Shown: piece by piece, positions 32,511-43,122 of the stretch | Position numbering within the stretch: position 1 is the stretch's first letter | Layout of the letters: each line of letters starts with the position of its first letter | NCBI GenBank assembly: GCA_037952775.1 | Contig: JBANAY010000001.1 | Span: forward strand, 3,596,001 to 3,660,000 | Direction of reading: 5' to 3' | Source: Clonostachys chloroleuca | Lineage: Eukaryota > Ascomycota > Sordariomycetes > Hypocreales > Bionectriaceae | DNA: 64,000 nucleotides | Notes under the pieces: generated by a model | The model's input: the letters and a program-made list of their open reading frames with translations, nothing else | Database searches by the model: none | Told to the model about the DNA's origin: nothing | Made by a program: the position numbers and the translations under genes

Positions 32511-35500
32511 ATGTAAGTGACGGTCCCCCAGAGCAGTCATGCCCTATTACCCATTCCTCCTCGCCTTCTTCTCTCTTCTGTCTCATCACATGTCGGATCA
32601 CATGTCTTACACACATGCAGGAAGTTCGGCAAGCAGATTCAGAAGCGCCAACTGGAGGTGCCCGAGTACGCAGCCAGCTTCGTAAATTACAAAGCCCTGA
32701 AAAAGGTGAGGCAAGCAATATCTGCGCCATCCCGTTTCATTTTCCTTCACCATCTAGTACATGTGGATTTTCACTGGGAGGGCTCGTCGTCTCGGAGACC
32801 CCGAGCCGTGCATGCAAGATGGCTTGCTGCACACCAACCACTAGTAGTCTCTTGCATTTGTCACATCAGGACCTGAACCCCCACGACATTGGGCTGCCTC
32901 TTTTGTAAAGAGAGTGCTGAGCGGTCGGGGAACGGCCGTGTACGAGTAGAACGCTAACAGTGTACTTGTTTCTCAGCTCATTAAAAAGCTTTCTGCGACG
33001 CCTACGCTCAGTGCTCAAAATGGAAATGGGCGCCCTTCCATACCTGCAGACTCGCAAGCTGCACTCCAGGCAAACAAGGCCACATTTTTCTTCCAACTGG
33101 TATGAGAAGAAGAACCCCCTGAAGCCTATCCGGGAACTCACGTGGGAGTAGGAGCGAGAATTAGACAAGGTCAATGCCTTCTACCTGCAAAAGGAGGCCG
33201 AGGTAGGACACCATCGCGTTACGGGAGACCGTCGAATCTGTGTAGCCGCCGCTGACTTTCTTTCCCCTCTGATGTAGCTTAAGATACGTCTCAAGACTCT
33301 TCTTGATAAGAAGAAGGTCCTCCAGAGCCGGCAAGGGAGCTCAAGACGTTCAGCCAAGTTCACGACGTTAGAAGAAGGCTTCCAACAGTTCGCCACCGAC
33401 CTCAATAAGCTGCAACAGTTCGTCGAGGTCAACGGCACAGCCTTCTCCAAGATCCTGAAGAAGTGGGACAAGACGTCCAAGTCCAAGACTAAAGAACTGT
33501 ACCTCTCGCGCGCTGTCGAAGTACAGCCATTCTTCAATGCCACAGTTATCAGCGAGCTCTCAGATCAGGCCACGACCAGCCTTCAGGAGCTCGGCGCTTG
33601 GTCAGATGGGATCCAGGTCGACTTCAGAGCATCAGGGCACGTGGTAACGAGTCAAAACTTTGTGGGCACAGACGAAGGGGATGCCGACACACTACTCCTC
33701 GACACGGTCCTCACAGGGAACATCAGCACCCTCCGAGACTTGTTGACCAAGATGCGGCTCGCAAGTGATGCAAGCGAAGGGGATAACTCTCTCATGGAAC
33801 GCATCACTCGCACATTCCTGGCCGCAATTCACGACGCCCCAGTAGAGACGCTTCAGGTTCTTCTCGACACTGGCCTGGTGGACCTTCACTCCTACGATGA
33901 CATCAACGAGAGAAATTGCTTGCACCAAGCTGCAATTTACGGCAAGGAACATGTACTGAAATGGGGCCTTGATGCTAACGTTGTTGTCGACCGCACCGAT
34001 GTTTACGGCCGGGTACCTCTTCATTATGCTAGTTTGCATGGTCGCATCGGGATCCTGGACGCATTGTTGAGCGGTACGTGATGCAATTCCTCTATTATCC
34101 TCGAGCTAGTACTGACAGTCCATAGTTGGCTCCAACACCATTGATCTCATCGATCACGACAACTTCACACCCTTAATCCATGCCATCATCCATGCACACC
34201 TTGACTGCGTCGAACGCCTTCTATCGAGGTCAGCCAGAATAGATCCCGTCTCAGAATCCGACCATGTTCCGCTTAACCTTGCCTGCGAACACGGCTCAGT
34301 TGCTGTGGTAGAGATTCTGTTGAAGCATGGAGCCAAAATCGTACCAGATGCCGAAGGACTCTACCCTCAGCATCTCGTGGCGAGAGCCGGGCAGACCTCT
34401 GATCTTCTTCTCTTGTTACAGAGGTACGGCGCAGATCTGGACCAGGTTGATAAATTGTACGGTTGGACGCCGCTGGTACATGCTGCTAGCGAGGGCAACG
34501 TCGAGTGTCTCCAAGCCCTACTGAAGGCCGGAGTGAACCCCAACATCCTGGACGAGTCGGAATTGCCCGCCATGTACTACGCAGCCTGGGAAGGACATCT
34601 GGAGTGTATGAAGCTTCTTGCGCCTTTCTATACTAGGTCGCGCACAAGCCCCATGCTCATGCAACCCTTACTCGGTCCCATCGATGGTAGTTCTGGCCCA
34701 GCCCCAATGAGTCTGGATCCCGATGCCATCCCTATTCTCGAGCTGCCCCCCCAATCATCCCACTTCGAAGATACGGACACAACTTCCTCGACACGAAAAT
34801 TGTGGTTCAAATCAGTTTCGATACAGTTGAGCAACCTCTTGTCTTTTTTCAAGACGGAAAATATCCAGCTGCTAGACTTACTATCTCGTCTAAAGTTTCC
34901 GACCTCATTCCCAAAAACATCATTCTGCCATTTCAAGAAGACACTCGAATTGTTTCTTTCCAGATTGACAGTATTGATTCTTTTTCATTAGACTTCGATG
35001 TTTTCCCCGCTTACGGCGCGAAGGTTATCGCTAAAACAGTTGTGCTGCCAAGTACATTCAAGAGCTTGCCTGGGAACTCTCAGTGCTGCCTCCCACTATT
35101 CGACCCCCGGTTAAGAGCTATCGGACAAATCACATTCAACACACAGGTCATAAAGCCGTTCCAAGGACAGCCATTGGAGATTACAGACTTTGAAACCTAT
35201 TGGAAGGCTACAAGCCAGTTTAACCAGCCTACTAGCGCTATTGTGACCGGGTCCAGTCTTTCCGGTGACTACGTACGACTCTATGTTCAATATACGAGTG
35301 ACGGCGTTCCGGTCCTGTGGCCTCGTTGGACCATCCCCTGTGGTGGGCTTGATATCCCCGTTTGCAGGTTGACCGGCAGCCAGTTCAAGGCTACAACGGC
35401 GCAGAGTCCCAGCCGCGGAGAACTTGCCAACCTCCCTGCTAAATCAACAGACAACATCACCGAGATATACCAGATCCTTGCCAACGCAGGCGTAACGCTC

Positions 35501-36155
35501 GAGGAAGCCCTCGCTATCCTACCCCCAAGAATTCATATCAACCTGGAAGTTTTATATCCCACACCCAAGGAAGAAGAGGGCTTGTCTCTTGGGCCAGCCC
35601 TAGATGTCAACACATTCGTTGATGCCATTTTGTCGATTGTCTTTGATCACGCACGAGCGCAGCGAGCGCAGTCACCCGAATCCATCCGATCGATCGTATT
35701 CAGCAGCTATAACCCACGGCTCTGCACTGCTCTGAATTGGAAGCAGCCGAACTTCCCCGTGTTCTTGTGTAATGACCTGGGGAGAGAGGGAACAATTCCC
35801 TCACTAAATACTATCCAAAGTAGTGGGCGGCGAAGCGCATCTATCAAGGAGGTGGTCCGAATTGCCCAGAGTAATAACTTTATGGGCCTGATATGCTTCT
35901 CCCGCCTTTTGGTAAGTTGCCGAAATACTCAACAGGTTATAGGTGGTTTCTTTCGCTAACCATTGCTTTCAGGACATGGTACCTGCACTTGTGGATGCAA
36001 TCAAGTCTCACGGCTTGGCTCTTGTGGTCGACAAATCAACAGACCCCATCGAGGCGAGCCCACATTCAGATCCTTTCTCGCGAACGGTTCAAGGGGTAGA
36101 TGGTGTTTTGAAAAGCTATGGTGTTTTGCGGTTTAATGACTCGATAGACATGTAG
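32511..36155 (+). CDS. pho81: Phosphate-sensing CDK inhibitor Pho81/NUC-2 (SPX - ankyrin - GDPD-like)
   Basis: Seven exons: coding starts with AT at 32511-32512, then 32621-32705, 32977-33099, 33152-33202, 33278-34073, 34126-35911 and 35973-36155. The start codon is split by the first intron (AT|GTAAGT...GCAG|G). The protein, about 1008 residues, begins MKFGKQIQKRQLEVPEYAAS, an SPX domain that senses inositol pyrophosphates. Ankyrin repeats follow (DVYGRVPLHYASLHGRIGIL, LYGWTPLVHAASEGNVECLQ and others). Last comes a GDPD-like region (GSSLSGDYVRLYVQYTSDGV, SSGRRSASIKEVVRIAQSNN) ending RFNDSIDM. In yeast and Neurospora it inhibits the Pho85-type kinase at low phosphate. A C7 run at 34746-34752 breaks the frame between ankyrin and C-terminal parts; one more C gives LELPPPIIPLRRYG, matching the family. 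Confidence 0.93.
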
Positions 36156-36284
36156 AATGGTTTACAATTAGATGTTACGGCATGGTCACGTCTATCTGGA
36201 CTGGGCTTTTATCGCGTTTATTCATTAATCTTAAATTCATGTCGATTGGCCATCATAATGTTTGTCAAAGACACTTGCACTAGC

Positions 36285-37014
36285 TTAAGCGCCCTTGTAC
36301 TCATACTTAAGAGTTGAAAGCTCCGCCTCCGGGTCGACGCTGGCCATGACCATCTTTGCTACGAGAACTACAATGTATACAATGGCCGGCAAGTTGCCCA
36401 TCCCGATCCATCCAAAGCTCGCCACGTTTGATTTTGTGACCATCCCCATGAGGATCAGGGCGGCGATGAGGCCGAGGTTCAGATACGGGAGGTATGTCTC
36501 GAGGGGAGACCTCTGCATCGTCCCCATGCTCAGCGGGAAGCCCCGTCCCCTGCCCGTTTTGCCCTTGCCATCTAGCAGCGCGATGCCGGTGGCTGTGGGC
36601 GGCAGGCGATGAAGGATGAACGCCGTCGATGCCAGGGACGTGACGGCGAGGATGGAGAAGAGCTTCGTGACGCCGGCGTAGAAGGGCAGGAGTAGAGACG
36701 GGAGGTAGCAGGCGGCGGCGGCGAGCGATGTGTAGAAGAGGACGCGGGTGAATGAGGCGTTGCGGGAGGCGTTTTCGGCGGCGAGGCGGGTTATCAGGGC
36801 TTCTTGCTCTGTTGTTTTTCTCCAGATTTAGCTTCTATCTTCTCCCTCCCCATTATATCGCAAAATTTGAAGTGTCTTTGTTTATTGAATGAAGAGGAAA
36901 CGTACCTTCTTCGTCCATGGCTTCGGGCTCGGAGCCTTCGCTGTCGCTGTGGTTGTCATCTGGGTACTGGAACGTGCGCCGCAGCCGAGCGGCAGTATCT
37001 CTAGTATTATCCAT
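36285..37014 (-). CDS. Conserved fungal small membrane protein, function unknown
   Basis: Exons 36906-37014 and 36285-36808, about 210 residues. It starts MDNTRDTAARLRRTFQYPDD, followed by an acidic stretch. Four hydrophobic segments can be seen: VLFYTSLAAAACYLPSLLLP, LFSILAVTSLASTAFIL, YLPYLNLGLIAALILMGMV and NLPAIVYIVVLVAKMVMASV. The pattern (MDNTRDTAARLRRTF start, HRLPPTATGI after the second helix, SPLETYLPYLNLGL before the third) is one I know only from unnamed fungal membrane proteins. It is head to head with coa1 across 271 bp. Confidence 0.7.
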
Positions 37015-37285
37015 GACGAGGCCTGAAAAAATCCAGGTCAAAGAGGGCAGAAAAAGCTTTCCCCCGGAAGCTGTACAAAGAATACAAGCAATGACGTTGC
37101 TGGGCACAGAAGCGTTGGAAGCTTGTGAATGTGCCTAGCCACAATCGGGCGCCACAAGTGGCTGGTTCCACATTGTCGGCGGGCAGCCCACCAGAAAGCA
37201 TCGCCAGTTCTTGGAACATCCGATTAACTGCTGGGCTTCCGGTTGAACCCCAATTGCAACGAAAAACGACGGACAAGCCACAACC
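37015..37285. promoter_or_regulatory. Compact bidirectional promoter (membrane protein / coa1)
   Basis: Only 271 bp separate two divergent start codons, so the promoters must overlap. No specific motif is claimed. Confidence 0.5.
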
Positions 37286-38014
37286 ATGCTGTCACGGGTT
37301 GTTCGGCGCCGACTGGCACCTATTGCGAGGTCGAGCCTTTCCACCGAATCGAGAACCGCGCCGACAAGGTGCCTCCAGAGAAGATGGTTGACACCGGCTC
37401 CCAGGCCTGGAGATGGGCCGCTCATGTCCCGAAGAGCGGATCGTGAGCTTCCAGGTATACTTTGCGCCCGACCACCAGTCTATAGATGTACGAATCAAAG
37501 GGGGATAATTAAGCTAACAAATCTCTTAGATGTTGCCCAGATCGGCTTCCGCTGGCGCCGCACCATGCCCATCTTCGTCGCCCTCATCGCCATCGCCTCG
37601 GCCGCCATGTTCAACTACCAGAAGTCGTCGTCGCCCGTCATCGCCTCGACCATGTACGCCCTGCGCACGAGCCCGCGCGCCCGCGAGGTCCTGGGCGAGG
37701 AGATCTACTTCAAGCACCAGATCCCCTACATCCACGGCGAGATGAACCAGATGAAGGGCCGCATCAACATCTGGTTCACCGTCAAGGGGACCCGGGGCTG
37801 GGGCACCATGCGCTTCGTGAGCAACCGGCCCACGCATAGGGGCATGTTCGAGACCTCCGAGTGGAGTCTCGAGACTGAGGACGGCCGGACTATCAACCTC
37901 TTGGAGGGTGGTGATCCCTTCAGGGGACTGCTCACCGATGAGGATGATCAGGCGTTCGAGGCGGAGGAGGCTTCGAGGAGGGGTTTCAGACAGCAGGGTG
38001 CCCTCAATCGGTGA
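37286..38014 (+). CDS. coa1: Cytochrome c oxidase assembly factor Coa1
   Basis: Inner mitochondrial membrane factor needed when Cox1 is built into complex IV. Exons 37286-37454 and 37530-38014 give about 217 residues. The N-terminus MLSRVVRRRLAPIARSSLST is basic and Ser-rich, a mitochondrial presequence. The join reads RELPDVAQIGFRWRR, where RELPD is typical of fungal Coa1. A membrane helix follows (TMPIFVALIAIASAAMFNYQ), then the Coa1/Tim21-type core with STMYALRTSPRAREVLGEEI, GRINIWFTVKGTRGWGTMRF and FETSEWSLETEDGR. The 75-nt intron is a multiple of three without a stop, so retention would leave an open frame. Confidence 0.88.
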   Translation: MLSRVVRRRLAPIARSSLSTESRTAPTRCLQRRWLTPAPRPGDGPLMSRRADRELPGILCARPPVYRCTNQRGIIKLTNLLDVAQIGFRWRRTMPIFVALIAIASAAMFNYQKSSSPVIASTMYALRTSPRAREVLGEEIYFKHQIPYIHGEMNQMKGRINIWFTVKGTRGWGTMRFVSNRPTHRGMFETSEWSLETEDGRTINLLEGGDPFRGLLTDEDDQAFEAEEASRRGFRQQGALNR

Positions 38015-38292
38015 GTGGCTGGTAGTGTGACCTCACTATGCATGCATAGAGGATCTAGTGTACAATGGAAGAAAGTAATCTCAGCACAATGGATGGGAAC
38101 GAAAGGTTGGACGAGAGAGAGGGTGGTGTAAAAAAAAGGTTTCTTGTACAATAGTGAATGTTTTATATATAGTACATGCCCAGCTTGACTCCATTAGACC
38201 GAGAGTTTCTACCGCATATGCATCTCTTCATCCGTGATCTCTTATAAGCGGACCACGATAGTTCATGATAAATTTTCACAGTCGATCCCGCC

Positions 38293-39292
38293 TCATAGAT
38301 CGAGTTCCGGTTGTCGCTGAGCCTTCAGCTCCATGTGCCTCACCCTAGCAGCCTCCAGCTTCTCCTCAGCATCTGGGTTGCGTTCTAAAAGTGTCTTGAG
38401 CGAGCTCTCGCGGTGATGCAGAGCGGGGGGCTTTCTCTTCTTTGAATCCTGGATCTTCAAGGTGCGGCCCTTGGGCCCGGGGACGGGCCCGCTGACCAGC
38501 ACGATGCCCAACTCGTTGTCGACCTTCATAATCTTCAGGTTCTGCACCGTGACCGACTCGTTACCCATCCGACCGGGCATCTTCTTCCCGGGGAGAACAC
38601 GACTACCACTGCCCTGCGAGGGACCAGTCGAACCGATGGTACGGTGGTTCTTGGAGTTACCGTGCGACGCCTCCTGTCCAGAGAAGCCGTGGCGCTTCAT
38701 ACCACCCGCGAAGCCCATACCCCGCGAGTGGCCCCTGACGTCGACGTACTGGCCAACCTGGAACCAGTCGGGCTGCAGCTGTACGCCCACGGGCAGGAGG
38801 CCCTCGCTGCTCCGGACCTTGAACTCATGGAGCTCCGCCTTGGGGGCGATGCCCTTGGCCTCGTAGTAACCCAGCAGCGGGCTGGTGACGTTCCGCGCAG
38901 CCTTGGAGCCGATGCCGACCTGGACGGCGTAGTAGCCGTGCTTCTCGTACGTCTTGTTGGCCACAACCTGGACCTGCTCGAGCTGCAGCACGGTGCAGGG
39001 CACGCGGTCCTTGCCGACGAACATGCTCGTCATGCCCTTCTTGGTGGCGAGCACGCCGGCCCTGAGGGGGTCGTCCTCTCGCGGCGCTTCAGGGCAGCTC
39101 CGGGGCCCGTCGTGGGTTTTGGGAGGCCCGCGCTGGGCTGGTTGAAGCGCTTGTGCTTGTTCCGGGGGGAGCCGTCGACCAGCCGTACTTGATGCCGCGG
39201 GCGGGTGTGAAGGGGAGGACGAGGGGGCGGGCGAGCTCGGGGCGGGCGCAGGGCCGGGAGAGGGCCACCCGCAGCGGCAGACGGGGTGGCAT
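38293..39292 (-). CDS. mrpl9: Mitochondrial large-subunit ribosomal protein uL3m (MRPL9 type)
   Basis: Intronless, about 333 residues. The start MPPRLPLRVALSRPCARPEL carries a mitochondrial presequence, then GIKYGWSTAPPRNKHKRFNQ. The L3 core includes ATKKGMTSMFVGKDRVPCTV, VDVRGHSRGMGFAGGMKRHG and the basic loop HGNSKNHRTIGSTGPSQGSG with GKKMPGRMGNESVTVQNLKI, which reaches toward the peptidyl-transferase centre. Two frame breaks occur, both in G runs on the plus strand: G6 at 39164-39169 and G5 at 39066-39070. One more base in each gives a continuous family-like protein. The neighbour coa1 is also mitochondrial; the two are convergent. Confidence 0.9.
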
Positions 39293-39614
39293 CGTGGGCG
39301 AATTGACGTGGTGGTGGTGGGTTGGGCGGCGTTTGCGTGGGATTGGAACCGCTGGTTGTTGAAGCCGTGGGACGAAATTTTGGCCGATGTTGGATCATCC
39401 CAGCTCGGCTCATCTACGGCACCCGCTAGCTACCCTGGACCATTGGAATTAGTGCCGCCTGTTCTTCGCTAGACATTCACTTCACCAGCTGCTTCATTTG
39501 TTCCAAATTGATGTGTTGACAGGTTTATTTTTTTATTGCTTTAAGTTACAGTGACTAGTAATTAGACGTAGCCTCTTCCACACCACAATTTTAGAAAATG
39601 AATACCTTGCCGAA
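39293..39614. other. Intergenic region uL3m / PITH gene
   Basis: 322 bp holding the uL3m promoter and the 3' UTR of the PITH gene. Nothing else is seen. Confidence 0.4.
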
Positions 39615-40384
39615 TTACAGCCCGTGACTCATCTTATTCACACTGGTCCCCTTCACCTTGTGGTCACCGGGCTGCGCCGCTGCCTCATACAGGATGTTTG
39701 AGGGCGCCTTGCCCAACTTCGTCCACTCGCCCTTGAAGCCCACGTAGCTGACCCTGCTCACGTCCTCGTCCCCGTCGCCAAAGTTGTCCACGAAGAAGAG
39801 CACGAGCCGGTGCACCTTGCCGAACAGCGCCCGCTTGACGGGTATCTCCTGCACGTCCGACGTCTGCGACAGCTCGAACTTCTGCACGGGGGTCGCGTCC
39901 TCGGCCGCCGAGAAGTCCATGTCGTCCCGGTTGATGTAGACGTGGAGCGTCTTGGGCGCCGACGGGCTCGGGGATGTGCGCAGGAGGATGGAGTGCAGTT
40001 TGATCTGGGCCGTGAAGCTGTGGGATATGTTAGTTGGCGTTTAGCTAACCCGATTCTTTTTGTATCCGTTATGTAGATTGAGAGTTGAGAAAATCATCAG
40101 CTCTTTGGGAGGTGTTCTGATTTTACGTACGGCACGGTCATTAATATCTGTTCATCGGCATCGCTTTCCAACTCAGGCTCGACATTCAGTCGTTCTGCCC
40201 AGGTCTTCTTCACAATTGCCTTGCCTGCGTCTCGTCGTGACTCATTCAGAGTGATGATTTCATCAAAGTTAACTTGCTCGTAAAGCGAGAACTGAATTGC
40301 TGGGGTAAGGTCGTCGGTATGATCATGTTCATGGTCGTGATGATCATGGCCGCGCCCCGCATGCTCATCGTGACAGTGGGACAT
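39615..40384 (-). CDS. PITH-domain protein (proteasome-interacting thioredoxin C-terminal domain type)
   Basis: Exons 40131-40384 and 39615-40017, about 218 residues. The N-terminus is strongly His/Asp-rich (MSHCHDEHAGRGHDHHDHEH), a possible metal-binding tail. The PITH core follows: SLYEQVNFDEIITLNES, the DADEQILMTVPFTAQIKLHS segment, then the NRDDMDFS block, RLVLFFVDNFGDGDEDVSRV, SYVGFKGEWTKLGKAP and a terminal YEAAAQPGDHK. Unlike TXNL1 there is no thioredoxin domain. PITH proteins associate with the 26S proteasome in other organisms; the role here is inferred from that. Confidence 0.9.
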
Positions 40385-40965
40385 GGTTGACTGCCTGATG
40401 TATCGCAGCGGATGATATGTGATGAGCCCGATGGATGGATGACTAAAAGAGGTATCGGGTCCAAAGGGAGCCTTTGATGGTAGTTGACTGTTAATTTTGC
40501 GATGGATGAATGAAGGTGTTAGGTGGAAGAGGGACTCGCTGCTTTAAAGTATCCATCATAGTGATGAGGCCCCGCGGCTGCCCGCCCAGTATGAGATGAG
40601 TATCAACCAGAATTCCGACAACACTAGCGGCACAACATTAAGGCTTTGATGGTCTGCCGTGGCACAAGGAAAGGCCATAGTTGTAGTTTTAAAAGCATAT
40701 TGACAATGATGTACAATCTCAGACTATCGTCTCTCCGGATGAGGACAAAACATGCCACAAAGCCTCACCAAACCTATGCATCTACAAAAACACTCTATGC
40801 CATATTGTGGCATCTTGCACCAGAAACGCCGGTGCCCATATGGAACAAAAGTAAAGAAACAAAACAGAACGCCCCCTATGCCATGCGCCAAAGCATTGAT
40901 TGCACTCCCAACTCCAAACACGTCTCACACAAAAGAAGCCGTACAGTGAGCCGTGATGTGTATTA
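40385..40965. other. Intergenic region PITH gene / TPX2-like gene
   Basis: 581 bp: promoter of the PITH gene and 3' UTR of the TPX2-like gene. No other feature. Confidence 0.4.
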
Positions 40966-43122
40966 TCAAGCACTCGAACCCTTTCTCTCTTCGCTTGACT
41001 GCGCAGCTTTTCGAAGGAGGGCCTCTTCTTTCCGCCGCTTCTTCTCTGCCCATTCTCGGCTCGCTGCCCTAGAGCGTTCGGCGGCCTGCTGCCTTGCCGA
41101 TTTCGCAGCCTCTTCTCGTTCCCGCTTCTCGCGCTCCCGGTTGATCTTGAAGCTATTATCTTGGATGAGAACCTCCTTACCTCTTGCCCGCTGGTTCACT
41201 ACTTCTTCAACAGATACCGAACTGCGCTTCCCAGATGTGCTTCTAGCCGACTCAGATGTCCCGCGGCTTGCGTCGTCAGGAGGTTCGATGAACGACACTC
41301 GGCCTCGGCGGCCTGCAGCTTTACCGATAGTTAGTGCAGCTGATGAAAAGTTTACCGGGCCGGCGGATGCTTGTTTGACCTTCGATGTTGTGTCTGCAGG
41401 AGGGTTCTGATGAAGATCTGAGCCGACGGCCGCTTTTGGTTTCTGAGCGCGAATAGTGGGAATTGGACCTGTACTCTGTCTGACCGGACGAGCCTTGAAC
41501 TCGCGCTTTTTACGATCTTCTTCTTCTTGAGCTTTCAGTCTGGCCTCCCGCTCTTCTCGTTTCCGCCGGGAGATTGCCTCTCCAGGAAGCTCGAAGGATG
41601 GTTTCGTCAAAGGTTTGTCGGATTTTGGGCGTGGGGGTGCAACATAAGCCTTTGGCGCGGTAGATTGTTGTGCCCGGCGGGCTTCACGTTGTTCCTTCAG
41701 CCGGCGAGCGACAGCCTCGCCGGGGAGTTCAAAATTAGGTACTGTAAGCGGTTTTGTCGAAGTGACCATTGGCTTGGAGCCCGACGAGCGAGGAGCTACT
41801 GAGGTCCTTGGCTGCGAAGCTTCATTCTGTACTGAAACAAGGACTTTCTGTTCCTCGGTTGGGCGACTTCGTAGAGTTAATGAGCTGCTCCGCCGGAGCG
41901 CTGGCCGTATCTTCTCACTGGATTTTGCTCGCACAGTCGCGGCGCCCTGAGGGATCGCCAGTGTGACACGCTTTTTAGCCTTGTCCTTCGTATCAATCAG
42001 GGGCTCTTGAGTCGGTTGGGACTTCCCACGATCAGAGGTCCCCCCGCTTTTGGAGTTTGCGATGGCTGTAACAGCTTCTAATTCATCCTCGAGCTGATCA
42101 AGCTCAGCGAGTGAGTCCTCGATCCTTGGCAGTGAGAAAGACCCAGCTCGTGAGGATCCATCCGCAAAGCTGCCACTTCTCTCACTGAAAACGGTCAGTG
42201 AGGGTGACACAGCTTGCTCCATCACATCAATCGTTGAAGTTGGTTTTTGATAAGCATCCAGGTAGGTACCCTGGGTATCATTCGACACGGCAGCCATGAA
42301 GTTTCGGCCCCCTGGCCCTTCGTTCTGCAACACCATGCTAGCATCAACCCCCAGAGGAGTGGCTATAAAAGTGTAGCTGTTAGCTAAGGGACACCCGACA
42401 CTGGCCTTCCTAGAGGCTGATCGCCGCTTGCGAAACAGCAAATTGCAGCCGAATACCATTTTCCCGTTTGATTCGCTGGAGATGCCGCTCTCGCTCTCGC
42501 TCGTTGTGTGGGAGACATGGTGCCCGGCTGAAGTTGCTGGCGCTGGGCGTATGATCAACCATTCGAACTGACCTGCCAACTGGTTCTGAACTTGCTCCTT
42601 GATAGAGCAATCCTCGTATGCGTTTGCCAAAATATGGTTTACCTGGTGGTTGGCTACATCGACCAGGCTTAGTTACAGCGCAGGTCACAAGGGCACGGAA
42701 AGCTACTCACCACCACACGAGGAAATGTTGCGCGATGGACTGGTCACAACTGCGCCAGTAGTCGCGATTTGCGATTTGCGAACAATGTCGACTACCCGAC
42801 TCTCCTCCTGGCCCTCGGTGGACTCGAAAGTATCTGGCTGAACTGATAATCGCCGCTGCTTCGCCCTCGATGTTGCGTTAGCTCCGGATGCCAAAGGCTT
42901 CGCGAAATTTAGATCTCCCCGCGCCGTCTTCTAGACGGTCGAGGTCGATGCGTTTGTGAGAGCGGGTGTGTTCTCGTCGCCACCAACCGACAGCGCTCCT
43001 AACGGCTCGCAATTGGCGCCGGCGGCCAGATCAAAGCTGTCTTGCAACCCAATTGCATCGAGTGCGAGGAGATTCAAGCTGTCTGCTCGCTGCGGCGGCG
43101 GGAGGTATGTATGCCCCAACAT
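40966..43122 (-). CDS. TPX2-domain-like protein (spindle-associated), model uncertain near the start
   Basis: The main exon (40966-42653) holds Ser-rich sequence and then two copies of an FELPGEA block followed by basic helix: NFELPGEAVARRLKEQREAR and SFELPGEAISRRKREEREAR, the latter continuing to KKREFKARPVR, the F-KARP motif of TPX2-type microtubule proteins. A long basic coiled segment ends the protein. The upstream exon (42711-43122) reads MLGHTYLPPPQRADSLNLLA, then DAIGLQDSFDLAAGANCEPL, but meets an in-frame TAG at 42931-42933 before DLNFAKPLASGANATSRAKQ. A 57-nt intron (42987-42931, GTTGGT...CTAG) would remove it in frame, though the donor is weak. The region 42260-42600 may hold another intron. 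The TPX2 family call is moderate. Confidence 0.6.
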
